Below are positions 46,183-56,457 of a stretch of 64,000 nt of DNA, one piece after another. The position numbers and the translations under genes were made by a program. How positions within the stretch are numbered: position 1 is the first letter of the stretch; each line of letters starts with the position of its first letter. The stretch is from Ditibartonella apihabitans (lineage in GTDB: Bacteria > Pseudomonadota > Alphaproteobacteria > Rhizobiales > Rhizobiaceae): positions 2,317,501 through 2,381,500 of the forward strand of contig NZ_CP015820.1 of assembly GCF_002007485.1 (NCBI RefSeq), read 5' to 3'. The notes beneath the pieces are model-generated. The model was not told the origin of the DNA and did not search any database. It worked only from the letters and a program-made list of their open reading frames with translations.

Positions 46183-48360
46183 TCAGTCCTTTTTATTATC
46201 CGGATTATCAGTGCCGGTTTCTGTTTTTGCCGATTTTTTTGCCGGCTTTTCAACTTTTTTTACCGGTTTTTCGGACTTTTCCGACTTTGACGTTTTGGTT
46301 GTCCCCGTCGTCTTTGCCGTCTTTGTTGCCTTGGTCGTCTTTCTGGTCCTTGTCGGCTTTTTCTCAGCCGCAGCTTTTTCTGTTTCGGACTTGTCGGAAG
46401 CCTCTGTCTTTTCATCGACTTTATCGGTCGAATGAGAAACAGCTTTTGCCCTTACGACAACCGACTTCGCATGATCGGCTTTGGATTTTTCAGGCGTTTT
46501 TCCGGCTTTCGGAACACTTGAAACATGCGGGGTCGGCGAATCCTTGCCCATATCGCGTGATGGCGGTTTGCCGTTGATGACTTCCTGAATTTCGGCTCCC
46601 GTAAGAGTCTCGTATTCAAGCAAACCTTCGGCAAGAGCAACCCATTGTTTCTTCTTCGACGTCAAGGTTTGTTTTGCTGTCTGATAGGCTTCGTCGATAA
46701 GACGACGAATTTCAGAATCAATAACTCTTGCTGTCTCTTCCGAAACCTGTTGGTTACGGCCACCACCTTGAAGATACATATCTTCCTGACTTTCGCCATA
46801 GGTAACCTTGCCGAGTTCGTCGGAAAAGCCCCAACGTGTGACCATCGCACGGGCAAGTTTTGTTGCCTGTTCGATGTCGGAGGAAGCGCCTGAAGTGATA
46901 TTATCCTTGCCGAATTTCAATTCTTCGGCAACACGGCCACCCATCATGATTGCCAGACGCGAAATCATGTAGCGGTAGCTCATCGAATATTTGTCACCTT
47001 CCGGCAATTGCATAACCATACCGAGTGCACGTCCACGCGGGACAATTGTTGCTTTGTGCACAGGATCGGCTGCCGGCATATTGATTGCAATAATGGCGTG
47101 TCCGGCTTCGTGAAATGCTGTCAGCTCTTTTTCTGCCGGTGTCATGGCAGAATGGCGTTCGGCCCCCATCATGACCTTATCTTTGGCATCCTCGAATTCC
47201 TGCATGGTGACCAGGCGTTTGTCGCGCCGGGCTGCCATAAGTGCTGCTTCATTGACAAGGTTCATCAAATCGGCACCGGAAAATCCGGGTGTACCGCGCG
47301 CTACAATCTTCAAGTCGACATTGGGTGCCAAAGGCACATTGCGAACATGGACTTTAAGAATTTCCTCACGTCCTGCAACGTCGGGATTGGGAACAACCAC
47401 CTGCCGGTCAAAACGACCCGGACGCAACAATGCCGGATCAAGAACATCGGGACGGTTGGTTGCGGCAATCAGAATAATGCTTTCATTCGGCTCGAACCCG
47501 TCCATTTCAACAAGGAGCTGGTTCAATGTCTGTTCACGTTCATCATTGCCACCGCCGAAACCGGCACCACGGTGACGACCGACGGCATCGATTTCATCAA
47601 TGAAAATGATACATGGCGCATTCTTTTTCGCCTGCTCGAACATGTCGCGAACACGGCTTGCACCAACACCGACAAACATTTCGACAAAATCCGAACCGGA
47701 AATTGTGAAGAACGGCACATTGGCTTCACCGGCAACGGAACGGGCGAGCAATGTTTTACCGGTTCCGGGAGGGCCGACAAGCAAAACACCGCGTGGAATA
47801 CGACCGCCAAGACGCTGGAACTTTTGTGGTTCACGCAAAAATTCGACAATTTCCTGTAAATCCTGTTTGGCTTCGTCGACGCCAGCGACATCCTTGAAAG
47901 TCACACGGCCATGCGCTTCGGTGAGCAATTTTGCCTTGGATTTACCAAAGCCCATCGCTCCGCGTGCACCCCCTTGCATCTGACGCATAAAGAAAATCCA
48001 CACGCCGATAAGAATGACAACCGGCAGAAGCGTGATGAGCAAATTCATAAAGGTGCTATTGCCCGTGCTTTCCGGTTGGGCTCTGACATTGACATTTTTG
48101 CTTTCAAGACGAGTGACAAGACCGGGATCATTGGGTGCAAAGGAAAGAACCGTTCTGTTATCGTTTGTGATGCCGGTCAAACGTTGACCTTGAATGGTAA
48201 CAGTTTTGATTTCTTTATTATCGACCCGTTTCAGAAAATCTGAATACGTTATCTCTCCTGTGCCACCCTGTTGACTATTTCCGTTAAAAAACGAAAATAA
48301 AGTAATCAATAAGAGTGCGATGATCCCCCATATCAGGAAGGAACGATAATTTGGATTCAT
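46183..48360 (-). CDS. ftsH: ATP-dependent zinc metalloprotease FtsH
   Basis: Start at MNPNYRSFL (48360); an upstream TTG is less likely. 725 residues. Two membrane helices frame a periplasmic domain, then AAA+ ([31 protein letters not shown]), the second region of homology and the zinc site HEAGH. It degrades membrane proteins and short-lived regulators. The C-terminus extends roughly 80 residues past the usual end as a Lys/Thr/Ser/Ala-rich low-complexity tail ([20 protein letters not shown]), which is unusual. A sigma-70-like promoter lies at 48425-48453. Confidence 0.97.
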   Translation of the reverse strand: MNPNYRSFLIWGIIALLLITLFSFFNGNSQQGGTGEITYSDFLKRVDNKEIKTVTIQGQRLTGITNDNRTVLSFAPNDPGLVTRLESKNVNVRAQPESTGNSTFMNLLITLLPVVILIGVWIFFMRQMQGGARGAMGFGKSKAKLLTEAHGRVTFKDVAGVDEAKQDLQEIVEFLREPQKFQRLGGRIPRGVLLVGPPGTGKTLLARSVAGEANVPFFTISGSDFVEMFVGVGASRVRDMFEQAKKNAPCIIFIDEIDAVGRHRGAGFGGGNDEREQTLNQLLVEMDGFEPNESIILIAATNRPDVLDPALLRPGRFDRQVVVPNPDVAGREEILKVHVRNVPLAPNVDLKIVARGTPGFSGADLMNLVNEAALMAARRDKRLVTMQEFEDAKDKVMMGAERHSAMTPAEKELTAFHEAGHAIIAINMPAADPVHKATIVPRGRALGMVMQLPEGDKYSMSYRYMISRLAIMMGGRVAEELKFGKDNITSGASSDIEQATKLARAMVTRWGFSDELGKVTYGESQEDMYLQGGGRNQQVSEETARVIDSEIRRLIDEAYQTAKQTLTSKKKQWVALAEGLLEYETLTGAEIQEVINGKPPSRDMGKDSPTPHVSSVPKAGKTPEKSKADHAKSVVVRAKAVSHSTDKVDEKTEASDKSETEKAAAEKKPTRTRKTTKATKTAKTTGTTKTSKSEKSEKPVKKVEKPAKKSAKTETGTDNPDNKKD

Positions 48361-48376
48361 ATTAGGTCCACTCAAT

Positions 48377-48409
48377 CTATTTCGCTCTATTGGCTATTAC
48401 GCTCTATTG
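48377..48409. repeat. 17-bp direct repeat in the ftsH leader
   Basis: CTATT(T/A)CGCTCTATTG at 48377-48392 and 48394-48409, one mismatch, lying between the predicted promoter and the ftsH start codon. Function unknown. Confidence 0.6.
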
Positions 48410-48424
48410 GATAAATTTTATTGT

Positions 48425-48453
48425 AACATATGTGCTTGAAGTTGCCTTGCCAA
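48425..48453 (-). promoter_or_regulatory. Predicted ftsH promoter
   Basis: On the minus strand TTGGCA (48453-48448), 17 bases, TATGTT (48430-48425). An overlapping CTTGGC-N15-ACATAT also resembles a sigma-32 site, fitting heat-shock control known for ftsH in E. coli. Confidence 0.55.
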
Positions 48454-48480
48454 GGCTGAACTTGAGCTTTTCATAATGTT

Positions 48481-49830
48481 TCATCCAGCTTTTTGGTCAT
48501 TTTCTTGCGATGTCGACAATGTCAGTTCAAAAAAACGGCTTAATATTTTAAAAAGCGGGTAATCATCAGAAGAGATCAGCCAACCGAACGGGCGCATGAA
48601 TCTCTTGCAGGTGAGATTTTCGGCATGAACAAGTTTTCCGGTAAGAGCCGGAATATCAATTCCCGAACGGCTGAAAATTGCCAATGCTGTCTGTAGTGAC
48701 AGGAAATGGATCGAACGGGGGTTAATATCTTCTTCCCGCGCTACAGACTTTATATCGCAAAGAGAGGGAACATTTACCCGCACAGCATTGTCCGACCGGT
48801 TATCAATACGATAACGGCCATCCCAAATGATCGAAGATTGGGCAGCGGCGACACTTGCTGTCTGATTTCTCGCCTCGCGCCACAATCTGATATTTTTACC
48901 GTTAAGCTCGATCACCGTTCCAAGTAACGTAAAATGATAAAGAGCCGTCCGTTTCTTCATGAGCTGGGTTTTCAGAAATTCAACCTGCGAATCGCTCGCG
49001 AGAACCTGCGCTCCCCCAATAATGGAAGCGAGAGCCCCCATGACAAAAGGAAACTCCGGGTCATTCAACTGTTCGTCCGTGACCGCGCTTATCGTACATA
49101 AGGCATGTTGCATTGTTATGTCGAGTTTACCGATGAGATCGGCTGCGGCTTTACTTTGTGTGCGCCTGAAAATTGCCGCTTCGTCAACTTTTTTTGCAAT
49201 GGCATCAACATCCTCGTCTTTGAGGCGTTTGCGAATGCGTACCCGTTCATAATGCGGATTTTCATTTGTCGGGTCGTCAATCCAATCCTGTTTAATGGAG
49301 CGTAAATATTCACGCAACTCTTGCCGTTTCACTCCGAGGAGAGGCCGGATCAAGCGTATTTTGCGCATGAGAAGCGATTCTCGTGGCATACAGGCAAGGC
49401 CGCGATGGCTACCGCGATGCAACCGCATTTCATAAGTTTCTGCCTGATCATTCAAGGTATGACCGGTCATAATGACACTCGCACCGACTTTCTCAGCAAC
49501 AGAAAAGAGCAAACCATAACGTGCTATTCTCGCTTCATGGGACAAAGCTGTTTGAGGTTTCGCATCTGCCCAGCAAACCGTCTCATGTCTCACGTGAAGA
49601 CGATCACATAATTTTCCGACTTCTTCGGCCTCGGCCGCAGATTCGGGACGCAGACGATGATCGACTGTGACAGCGATGAGTTCGGGCGGATTTGCAAGAC
49701 CTTTCAAATAGTCACGCAGAAGAAACAGAAGAGACGTTGAGTCCCCGCCCCCGGAAACCGCAGCAATGACTATTTTACAGTTTTCGAAATCTGAAGGCTG
49801 AAAGAGTTTTTTGAAATCTATTATTGACAC
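48481..49830 (-). CDS. tilS: tRNA(Ile)-lysidine synthetase
   Basis: Start placed at a GTG at 49830 (VSIIDFKKLF), overlapping the cpoB stop by 10 bases; 449 residues. The N-type ATP pyrophosphatase loop is AAVSGGGDSTSLLFLL; TGHTLNDQAETYEMRL and DWIDDPTNENPHYERVRIR are TilS signatures. It changes C34 of tRNA-Ile(CAU) to lysidine, needed to read AUA. A distal open frame to 49920 lies inside cpoB and is not used. Order cpoB-tilS-ftsH is conserved. Confidence 0.95.
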   Translation of the reverse strand: MSIIDFKKLFQPSDFENCKIVIAAVSGGGDSTSLLFLLRDYLKGLANPPELIAVTVDHRLRPESAAEAEEVGKLCDRLHVRHETVCWADAKPQTALSHEARIARYGLLFSVAEKVGASVIMTGHTLNDQAETYEMRLHRGSHRGLACMPRESLLMRKIRLIRPLLGVKRQELREYLRSIKQDWIDDPTNENPHYERVRIRKRLKDEDVDAIAKKVDEAAIFRRTQSKAAADLIGKLDITMQHALCTISAVTDEQLNDPEFPFVMGALASIIGGAQVLASDSQVEFLKTQLMKKRTALYHFTLLGTVIELNGKNIRLWREARNQTASVAAAQSSIIWDGRYRIDNRSDNAVRVNVPSLCDIKSVAREEDINPRSIHFLSLQTALAIFSRSGIDIPALTGKLVHAENLTCKRFMRPFGWLISSDDYPLFKILSRFFELTLSTSQENDQKAG

Positions 49831-50870
49831 TTGTTGCGACTTTGCTCGTCTTTGACACGTTTCAAAACTGCCGGATCTACAGTTTTGTAACGTTTTGTCA
49901 CTTCGGCAAAGGTTGCGCAAGCCACTTTCTGTTCATCAAGATGAGCCATGCTCATACCAAGTTTTAAAAGATTTTCCGGTCCACGCGGTGAATCTTTGTA
50001 ATTACGCTGCACATCAATATAGGCTTGTGCCGCTTCACGATAGCGCTTCTGGCCGAAAAGAGATTCGCCAAGCCAGAAACTTGCATCCGCAATTTGCGGG
50101 TCGGTGGAATAGCGCTCCTGAAAAGCACGAAAATCGGCTTCGGCTGAACGGTAATCACCGGCAAGGATATTTTTATAACCGATGTCATAAAGCTCTTTTG
50201 CACTGGTTGTTTGTGGAACCGTGGGCAATGCTGTTGCGGTTTGTGTGCCCGACTGACCTTGAGAACCGGTGTCTACTGCATCCTTATTGATACTTCCATT
50301 AAGAACATTGCCATTCTTGTCAAATTCAATCGAGCCGAGATCTTTAGGCGCTTCTTGCGGATTTATTTTTTGTCCATTTTCGCTGTTTTGAGGAACACTG
50401 TTTCCTGTAGCCCCTTCAACGGAGCTTCCGGCAATAGACTTGCCAGTATTGGCTGTCGCCGCAGATGACTGGGATGACGATGGAAGTGACTGGGCTTGTT
50501 GCGGCGATGACGGCTGTTGGGTCGAACCAGAAGAGCTCGCCGAGCCTCCCTGCAATTGACGCAATTGTTCCTGCATTTGCAGAACCATAAAGTTGAGCTC
50601 TTCTACTTTTCCTGTAAGTTCACGCACCTGTTGTTGAAGATCGGTAACGCGGCTATCGGGTTGAGGAGACATTTGTACGGTTTGGCTTTCAACTGTTTTT
50701 TTCTTGCCAAAAGGAAAAAGCCCGTTTGCAAATGACGATCCGCCTTGCTCTGACGACGCGCTATAACAAGGCACCAGCACCGACCACGATAAAGCCTGAG
50801 CGAGTATAACCGTTGTTGCCAAACGTTTTACCGAACATGCCAATAAATGCGGGGAAGAAAGAAAACCCAT
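49821..50870 (-). CDS. cpoB: Cell division coordinator CpoB (YbgF)
   Basis: 349 residues. A signal-like N-terminus (LATTVILAQALSWSVLVPC), a coiled coil (VTDLQQQVRELTGKVEELN), a long Ser/Gln-rich linker, then three TPR units (ELYDIGYKNILAGDYRSAE, ASFWLGESLFGQKRYREAA, NLLKLGMSMAHLDEQ). CpoB links peptidoglycan synthesis with Tol-Pal during constriction. It follows pal, but a terminator sits between them, so it likely has its own promoter. Confidence 0.93.
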   Translation of the reverse strand: MGFLSSPHLLACSVKRLATTVILAQALSWSVLVPCYSASSEQGGSSFANGLFPFGKKKTVESQTVQMSPQPDSRVTDLQQQVRELTGKVEELNFMVLQMQEQLRQLQGGSASSSGSTQQPSSPQQAQSLPSSSQSSAATANTGKSIAGSSVEGATGNSVPQNSENGQKINPQEAPKDLGSIEFDKNGNVLNGSINKDAVDTGSQGQSGTQTATALPTVPQTTSAKELYDIGYKNILAGDYRSAEADFRAFQERYSTDPQIADASFWLGESLFGQKRYREAAQAYIDVQRNYKDSPRGPENLLKLGMSMAHLDEQKVACATFAEVTKRYKTVDPAVLKRVKDEQSRNKCQ

Positions 50871-50932
50871 AGCTTTGTCCTTTTATGTTCGTATCAATTT
50901 TGGTTATCAACCAACTTCGGCGGAAGTTTGAC

Positions 50933-50965
50933 AAAAAAAACGGCCCTTGACAGGGCCGTTTTTGA
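50933..50965 (-). terminator. Terminator of pal
   Basis: AAAAACGGCCCT / AGGGCCGTTTTT with a 4-base loop; the minus strand continues with eight T. A strong intrinsic terminator 20 bases after the pal stop and before cpoB. Confidence 0.9.
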
Positions 50966-50985
50966 CATTGGAATAAAAATGTAAA

Positions 50986-51477
50986 TTAGCGTGCGTTGTT
51001 CAAGACTGTAACAGCGCGACGGTTCTGGTTCCAGCACTGCGGAGCGTCACAAACAGCAACCGGACGTTCCTTACCATAGGAAATGGTCCGCATGCGGTTC
51101 GCGGCAACACCTTGTGAAATCAAATAATCGCGGGCGGCAACAGCACGACGCTGACCAAGAGCGATATTGTATTCGCGTGTGCCACGTTCATCGGCATGAC
51201 CTTCAACAGTGATGGTGTATTGCGGATAACGCTGCAACCATTGTGCCTGACGTGTCAATGTCTGCTGGGCATCTGCACGAATGCTGGATGAATCAAGATC
51301 AAAGAATACGCGGTCACCAACGTTGACTGTAAAGTCCTGCGCTGATCCCGGTTTTGCGTTGTTCAGTCCCAGCGCATTCGGGTCATTCAGGCCGTGTTTG
51401 GCGCAGCCAGCGAGAGTTAGCGATAGGACAAATGCTATAGCAAGCGGATTGCGAGCAAGTTTTTGGAAACGGCCCAT
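50986..51477 (-). CDS. pal: Peptidoglycan-associated lipoprotein Pal
   Basis: 163 residues. Lipobox LTLAGCAKH, so lipidated and outer-membrane anchored. OmpA-like domain with YTITVEGHADERGTREYNIALGQRRA, which binds meso-DAP of peptidoglycan, and NRMRTISYGKERP. Partner of TolB and TolA in pulling the outer membrane in at division. It is 370 bases downstream of tolB with a terminator in between. Confidence 0.97.
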   Translation of the reverse strand: MGRFQKLARNPLAIAFVLSLTLAGCAKHGLNDPNALGLNNAKPGSAQDFTVNVGDRVFFDLDSSSIRADAQQTLTRQAQWLQRYPQYTITVEGHADERGTREYNIALGQRRAVAARDYLISQGVAANRMRTISYGKERPVAVCDAPQCWNQNRRAVTVLNNAR

Positions 51478-51707
51478 GTGCCGAGACTCCTTAAAAGTTA
51501 GCGGTTGATTTTCAAGGCTTTTAGCTTGATTTGCTTAAAAAGCTCTCAACACGCATGGTTAATGAATACTTACGCATCACTTTTTTATAAAAAATACAAA
51601 TCCACCGGTTGCTCGCTGATTGAGGCGGAAAGACGGCAGATGTGATTTTCCTTAGCGCGAAATGAGTAAAAAGTCCAATAGCAAGTTGTTCAAGAAAGCC
51701 GGTAAAT

Positions 51708-51741
51708 AAAAACACCGTTTCAATTCTTTGAAACGGTGTTC
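51708..51741 (-). terminator. Terminator of tolB
   Basis: AACACCGTTTCAA pairs with TTTGAAACGGTGTT around a very short loop, followed on the minus strand by TTTATTT. About 107 bases after the tolB stop, upstream of pal. Confidence 0.82.
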
Positions 51742-51847
51742 GGTATTTTGAAAAAACCTTCTTGTAGCAAGCCGGAAAAGTCAATTGATGCCATCAAGAA
51801 ATTGAAAGCTTATGGCCTTTCAGCTTGATAAGGTTGATATAAAATTC

Positions 51848-53176
51848 CTAGTCGAGAAGTGGCGACCAGGCCGGATCGGATGCACCATTGGGTGTCGGTA
51901 ACACACGTTCATTGCGTCCGGTTATATCAATCGTATAGAGCTTTGGCTGCTGCCCCTGATTTTGCCGGAAGAACATGATAACGCGACCGTTCGGTGCCCA
52001 TGTCGGACCTTCATTATGGAAACCGGAAGTCAACAAACGTTCACCCTGCCCGTCGGGCTTCATGACACCGATTGAAAACTGCCCCTGCGACTGTTTGGTG
52101 AAGGCAATATAATCGCCACGAGGTGACCAGACCGGCGTTGAATAGCTGCCATCGCCGAACGAGATGCGGTGCTGGTTACTGCCATCGGTATTCATGACAT
52201 AGATTTGCGGTTTTCCTCCACGGTCGGACTCAAAAACGATCTGGGTGCCATCGGGTGAATAGGAAGCCGATGTATCGATCGCCGGCGTTGTTGTAAGCCG
52301 TGTTGTCGAACGCGAACGCAAATCCATTGTGTAAAGATTGGCACTGCCATTATCTTGCAACAAACTCATAATCACCTTTTGACCATCCGGTGAAAAACGC
52401 GGTGCAATGGTCATGTTCGGAAAAGTACCGACAAGTTCACGCTGACCGGTTTCGATTTGTTGCAAATAAACCTTCGGAACATTGTTGCCGGCATAAGCCA
52501 TATAGGTAATTTCCTGACGGCTTGGTGAAAAACGTGGTGTTAAAACAAGTTCACGACCGTTCGAGATATAGGTAAGGTTTGCTCCGTCCTGATCCATAAT
52601 AGCAAGACGTTTGACACGTGCATTTGCTGCACCTGTTTCATCAACGAATACAATGCGTGTATCAAAATAACCTTTTTCACCGGTCATTTTCGTATAAATG
52701 GCATCGGCAATGATATGGGCAACGCGACGCCAAGTTTGCGGTGTTGCATAGAACTGGCGGCCTTCAAGCTGTTTGCCACCATAAACATCCCACAAGCGGA
52801 ATTCGACCCGCAAACGCCCGTCAGCTTCTTTTGTAACACGGCCGGTTACCAAACCTTGTGCATTGATTTGCTGCCAATCGGGAAACCGCGGTTGTACATC
52901 CGGATTGGAGATACGTTCCAGAAATGACGATTTGTCAATCGGCTTGAAAAGACCGGAGCGTTCAAGGTCGGCAGTTACGACCGAGGAAATCTGTACGCCC
53001 ATCTGATCACCGGCAATAAAATCGGTCACTGCAATGGGAATCGGGTTAAAATCGGCCGACGAGACAGTTCCTTTCAATTGCGCAAAAGAGGTTTGCCAGC
53101 TTAAAAATGGCAAAACCATTGACAAAAAAACAAAAATATAAAGGCGCTTATTTTTCTTAATCATCGAAGAAACCAT
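51848..53176 (-). CDS. tolB: Tol-Pal system protein TolB
   Basis: 442 residues, signal peptide ([20 protein letters not shown]), N-terminal TolB domain ([15 protein letters not shown]), then a six-bladed beta-propeller with repeats such as [20 protein letters not shown] and [22 protein letters not shown]. Periplasmic; it docks on Pal and is displaced by TolA. Located 400 bases after tolA with no gene between. Confidence 0.97.
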   Translation of the reverse strand: MVSSMIKKNKRLYIFVFLSMVLPFLSWQTSFAQLKGTVSSADFNPIPIAVTDFIAGDQMGVQISSVVTADLERSGLFKPIDKSSFLERISNPDVQPRFPDWQQINAQGLVTGRVTKEADGRLRVEFRLWDVYGGKQLEGRQFYATPQTWRRVAHIIADAIYTKMTGEKGYFDTRIVFVDETGAANARVKRLAIMDQDGANLTYISNGRELVLTPRFSPSRQEITYMAYAGNNVPKVYLQQIETGQRELVGTFPNMTIAPRFSPDGQKVIMSLLQDNGSANLYTMDLRSRSTTRLTTTPAIDTSASYSPDGTQIVFESDRGGKPQIYVMNTDGSNQHRISFGDGSYSTPVWSPRGDYIAFTKQSQGQFSIGVMKPDGQGERLLTSGFHNEGPTWAPNGRVIMFFRQNQGQQPKLYTIDITGRNERVLPTPNGASDPAWSPLLD

Positions 53177-53578
53177 TTTCTTTCCGTTGCCTTAAAGCAT
53201 TCCACTTTACGTCTTTTTTATATCGGAATAGTAAAAATTCCGGATATTTATTTTCCAATTTCAGATTTTGAATCATGACAAGACTTGTTTGAAAAACCGT
53301 TTCCAAGCCCTTTCACATCAGATCCTTGCAGACCTTTCCAATACCTTATGACCATTTTCGAGCAACGTCTTGTTTTCTGCCGCTATCATCACTGCGATGA
53401 GATAATTTTGCCAAGCCGGAAACCGGATATGCAATCGAAAAAACCTGAACATCGAAAACTGTTTTCCGCCATTATGAAGAAATTATTTCATCAACACCAT
53501 TGGCGAATAAAAAAGTCGGTTATCTCTCCTAAAGTTGTTTACTTTGTTTAATCGCGTCACAAAAATACATCGCCACAA
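53177..53578. other. Long gap between tolA and tolB, no gene seen
   Basis: About 400 bases in a locus where tolA and tolB are usually close. An 88-codon plus-strand frame (53285-53551) has no family match that I recognise. Possible separate tolB promoter region. Confidence 0.45.
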
Positions 53579-54631
53579 TCAGAACGAGTTGAACGGGTCG
53601 ATTTTCAAATCAAATCCCTGACCCCATTTGTCATATTGGTCACGTGGCAAATCCTCGAACGGCTGACAGGCAAATATGGCCGCGCGTGTCTGATTAATCA
53701 GCAAGTCCACTTTATTGGGGTTGCCACTCATTCCGGTAATGATCGGTTCACCGACAACTTTACCTTCTATGCTCAAATTGAACTTGGCTTCGGCAACCGG
53801 ATTTTCTCCGGCAACCCCGCCACCGAGGGCGGCCAATTTCAAGTTTTTGGTGATACAGCTTGTTGCCGCATTAACGAGTGTCTGACCAACATCCTGACCA
53901 TTGCCGATATTTTTCTTGGCGCCAAAACCTGCAGGTCCTTGCGAACGGGCAGCACCACCGCCGGATGTGCGCGTTTTATCAATCAAGGCCTTTTCATTCA
54001 TTGCCAGAATATCATCGACACTTTCACCTTTGGCTTTAACAGCAGGCTTAGGTTCTGCCGGTTTCGGTTTGGCTGTCGGCAAAGGCGCTTTTTCCGGCAA
54101 ATTCGGGAAAGGATCCTTCTTCGGCTCGCTTGCAGGTTCACTCGCATCGGCCGATTCTTCCGGTTTCGGCTCTGCCTGATCCGGCTTGGAACTTTCTTCC
54201 GGCTTTTGTTCTTCTACCTTCGGTTTTTCTTCAGGTTTGGGAGTATTATCCGGCTTTGTTTCGGGCGTTTTTGTAGGCGGAACAGGATTAGGATCCGCGT
54301 CGGGTGTGCCCGAAGGCGGCGGTGTTGCATCGACATCGCGATCTTTTTCCTTGGGCTTTAATGGCGCTTCATTATCAACCTTGCCATCGCCGACATGCTC
54401 GGCATCAGGTTTTTCAACCGGTTTTGTGGTTGGTTTCGGTGCGGCTTTATTCTCTTTGGATGCTGTCAATTCGCCCTTTTGTATCGAAGTTGTTTCGGCA
54501 ATCGGCACCAGAGAAACCGGCAAAGCTTCGGTTACCTCTGCATTAAAATCGGCCGGCGAGGAAAGGCTGATAAGCCCCCAGGTAAGAATCAGGGCATGTG
54601 CCGCTACCGATGTTGCCAGACCTGCTTTCAT
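53579..54631 (-). CDS. tolA: TolA, TonB-like energy transducer
   Basis: 350 residues. One N-terminal membrane helix (ATSVAAHALILTWGLISL with the SH..H-like motif), a very long Pro/Glu/Lys/Asp-rich linker (for example PNPVPPTKTPETKPDNTPKP) and a C-terminal domain (LKLAALGGGVAGENPVAEAKFNLSIEG, ACQPFEDLPRDQYDKW). The linker is proline-rich, not the alanine-rich helix of E. coli TolA, as is normal in Hyphomicrobiales. Spans the periplasm between TolQR and Pal/TolB. Confidence 0.92.
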   Translation of the reverse strand: MKAGLATSVAAHALILTWGLISLSSPADFNAEVTEALPVSLVPIAETTSIQKGELTASKENKAAPKPTTKPVEKPDAEHVGDGKVDNEAPLKPKEKDRDVDATPPPSGTPDADPNPVPPTKTPETKPDNTPKPEEKPKVEEQKPEESSKPDQAEPKPEESADASEPASEPKKDPFPNLPEKAPLPTAKPKPAEPKPAVKAKGESVDDILAMNEKALIDKTRTSGGGAARSQGPAGFGAKKNIGNGQDVGQTLVNAATSCITKNLKLAALGGGVAGENPVAEAKFNLSIEGKVVGEPIITGMSGNPNKVDLLINQTRAAIFACQPFEDLPRDQYDKWGQGFDLKIDPFNSF

Positions 54632-54652
54632 AATATCAGTTTATCGCCAATT

Positions 54653-55114
54653 TTACTGTTGTGGCAGACTTGCCAATGCAACATTGGTAAAGCCCGCTTT
54701 CTGAATGATTGCAAGAAGATCAAGAACCTTCTGGTATTCTACTGTTTTTGCCCCGCGAACAAAAATACGTTGCTTGGAAGCATCACCGCCTGATTCTGTA
54801 ACCGCTTTCAATTTTGCAACAACTTCATCCGGCGTATCATAATATTCTTCGTTAACGGCAAGGCGCCCCTGATCGTTAATGGAAACTGTCAAAGGTTTTG
54901 TTTCGGTATTGACGGGGCCGGCTTGCGTTTTCGGTAAATCAAGCGGCACACCATTAACAAGCAATGGTGCCGAAACCATAAAAATAATCAACAGAACCAG
55001 CATCACATCAACGAATGGTGTCACGTTGATTTCACTCATCAAGCCACGACGCGGCGCACCGCCACGGCGACCACGCCGTTTTGAACCACCGGAACTTCCT
55101 ACAGCCATACCCAT
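54653..55114 (-). CDS. tolR: TolR proton-channel subunit
   Basis: 153 residues. A basic Gly/Arg-rich cytoplasmic start (GGSKRRGRRGGAPRRG), one helix with the essential Asp (VTPFVDVMLVLLIIFMVSAP) and a periplasmic domain ending AGFTNVALASLPQQ. Works with TolQ to power TolA. Thirteen bases after tolQ and 21 before tolA, so tolQRA is one operon. Confidence 0.96.
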   Translation of the reverse strand: MGMAVGSSGGSKRRGRRGGAPRRGLMSEINVTPFVDVMLVLLIIFMVSAPLLVNGVPLDLPKTQAGPVNTETKPLTVSINDQGRLAVNEEYYDTPDEVVAKLKAVTESGGDASKQRIFVRGAKTVEYQKVLDLLAIIQKAGFTNVALASLPQQ

Positions 55115-55127
55115 CTCAGAATTCCTT

Positions 55128-55841
55128 TTAGTAAGACTGGCGAGAAGTCAATTTCTCATCGATTTGGCGGGAAAGAATGGCTGAAAATTCGTCGGCAAAG
55201 CCTTCAAGACGACCGGTGATTTTTCCCGCATCTCCCGACAATTTATTGAAAGCAATAACCGCCGGAATAGCAGCAAGAAGACCGATAGCCGTTGCCAACA
55301 AAGCTTCCGCAATACCGGGTGCGACGACAGCAAGGGATGTATTCTTCGAAGCTGCAATGGACTGGAAAGAACTCATAATACCAACAACCGTTCCGAAGAG
55401 GCCAATGAACGGACCTGCCGAGCCGACTGTTGCCAGAAACCCTAAACGTGATTCCATCCGGTCGCTTTCGCGGGCAAGTGCAACATCCATGGCTTTATCA
55501 ATACGGCTTTGCAACCCCATCGGCGAGCGCGCACCCTTTTCAAGTGACTTTTTCCACTCGCGCATAGCCGCCATAAAAATGGCTCCCATGCCAAAAACCC
55601 GCCTTTCGCTCAAATTTCTATACAAGTCCTCAAGCGATTGGCCGGACCAGAAAACCTGCTCGAAACGGTTCATCGCATGACGAATGCGACTATAAGCAAT
55701 CAATTTATCAATAATGATTGCCCAGCTCCAGATAGATGCCAATAGCAAGCCGATCATGACAGCTTTTACAACCCAATTGGCCTGCATGAACAGGCTCCAG
55801 ATTCCTACCGACGCTGGACTCGCTAATTCTATTCCCGGCAT
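55128..55841 (-). CDS. tolQ: TolQ proton-channel subunit
   Basis: 237 residues with three membrane helices: WVVKAVMIGLLLASIWSWAII near the N-terminus, then VGSAGPFIGLFGTVVGIMSSFQSI and LAVVAPGIAEALLATAIGLLAAIPAVIAFN. Same family as the ExbB gene at 40.2 kb but without the extension. First gene of tolQRA; the usual ybgC gene is not upstream here. A GC-rich hairpin lies in the leader (55866-55889). Confidence 0.97.
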   Translation of the reverse strand: MPGIELASPASVGIWSLFMQANWVVKAVMIGLLLASIWSWAIIIDKLIAYSRIRHAMNRFEQVFWSGQSLEDLYRNLSERRVFGMGAIFMAAMREWKKSLEKGARSPMGLQSRIDKAMDVALARESDRMESRLGFLATVGSAGPFIGLFGTVVGIMSSFQSIAASKNTSLAVVAPGIAEALLATAIGLLAAIPAVIAFNKLSGDAGKITGRLEGFADEFSAILSRQIDEKLTSRQSY

Positions 55842-55865
55842 AATGTGTTAATCCCTGAATCCAAA

Positions 55866-55889
55866 CGCCCGGCATCTTTTCACCGGGCG
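55866..55889. other. GC-rich hairpin upstream of tolQ
   Basis: CGCCCGG (55866-55872) and CCGGGCG (55883-55889) with a 10-base loop, 25 bases before the tolQ start codon. The T run after it on the minus strand is only three bases, so it may be a leader structure and not a terminator. Confidence 0.5.
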
Positions 55890-56457
55890 GTCTTAAGCAA
55901 AATTCTTTACTTCCCGTCAAAATAACTGAAGCATCAGATTTACCGATAGACCTGCTTCACGATATTTCCCTGCTTCACGTTATTTCTATGACGTTTAAAT
56001 TTGTTGAAACAAAGGCCAAAACTTGAATATTCCGGCGCGTTTGCTTCGACGATATCAATAGATAAGGATGGTTAATTTTTAGTAATAATAAGTCGGCTAA
56101 TTAAAAACAAACCTGAACAGGTCAATTTTTAACGGTCTACAAGTTCAACTTTAGAGGATTAAAAAATCTGCCTTTGCGGGCACAAGACCACAAAGAAACA
56201 ATATTTCATATGTTAAAAAGCAACGTTACAAAATTTATCATTTATAATGTGAAATATAAATTATTATAATTATCTATATATAATAAAAAATCGAACGCTA
56301 AATTTAACACATCATAACAAAACCGTAAAAAACTATCTATACAATTGATATATCCGAATTTTCGATAAACAAAACCCGCAATTTTTTCAAATTGCGGGGT
56401 GAAACGACTAGTTAATTTTCCAACCAATCAAGTCTGACAGCTTGACTGGTAAAAAAC
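55890..56457. other. AT-rich intergenic region with a trcR terminator
   Basis: Nearly 570 bases without a gene, very AT-rich at 56220-56340. CCCGCAAT (56375-56382) / ATTGCGGG (56391-56398), followed on the minus strand by TTTTGTTT, is a likely terminator for trcR. Confidence 0.6.

Noticed and set aside
51521-51784. 87-codon minus-strand frame between tolB and pal
   Set aside because: Runs through the strong tolB terminator hairpin and has no recognisable family.
53285-53551. 88-codon plus-strand frame between tolA and tolB
   Set aside because: Translation lacks domain-like pattern, no ribosome site, opposite strand within the tol locus.
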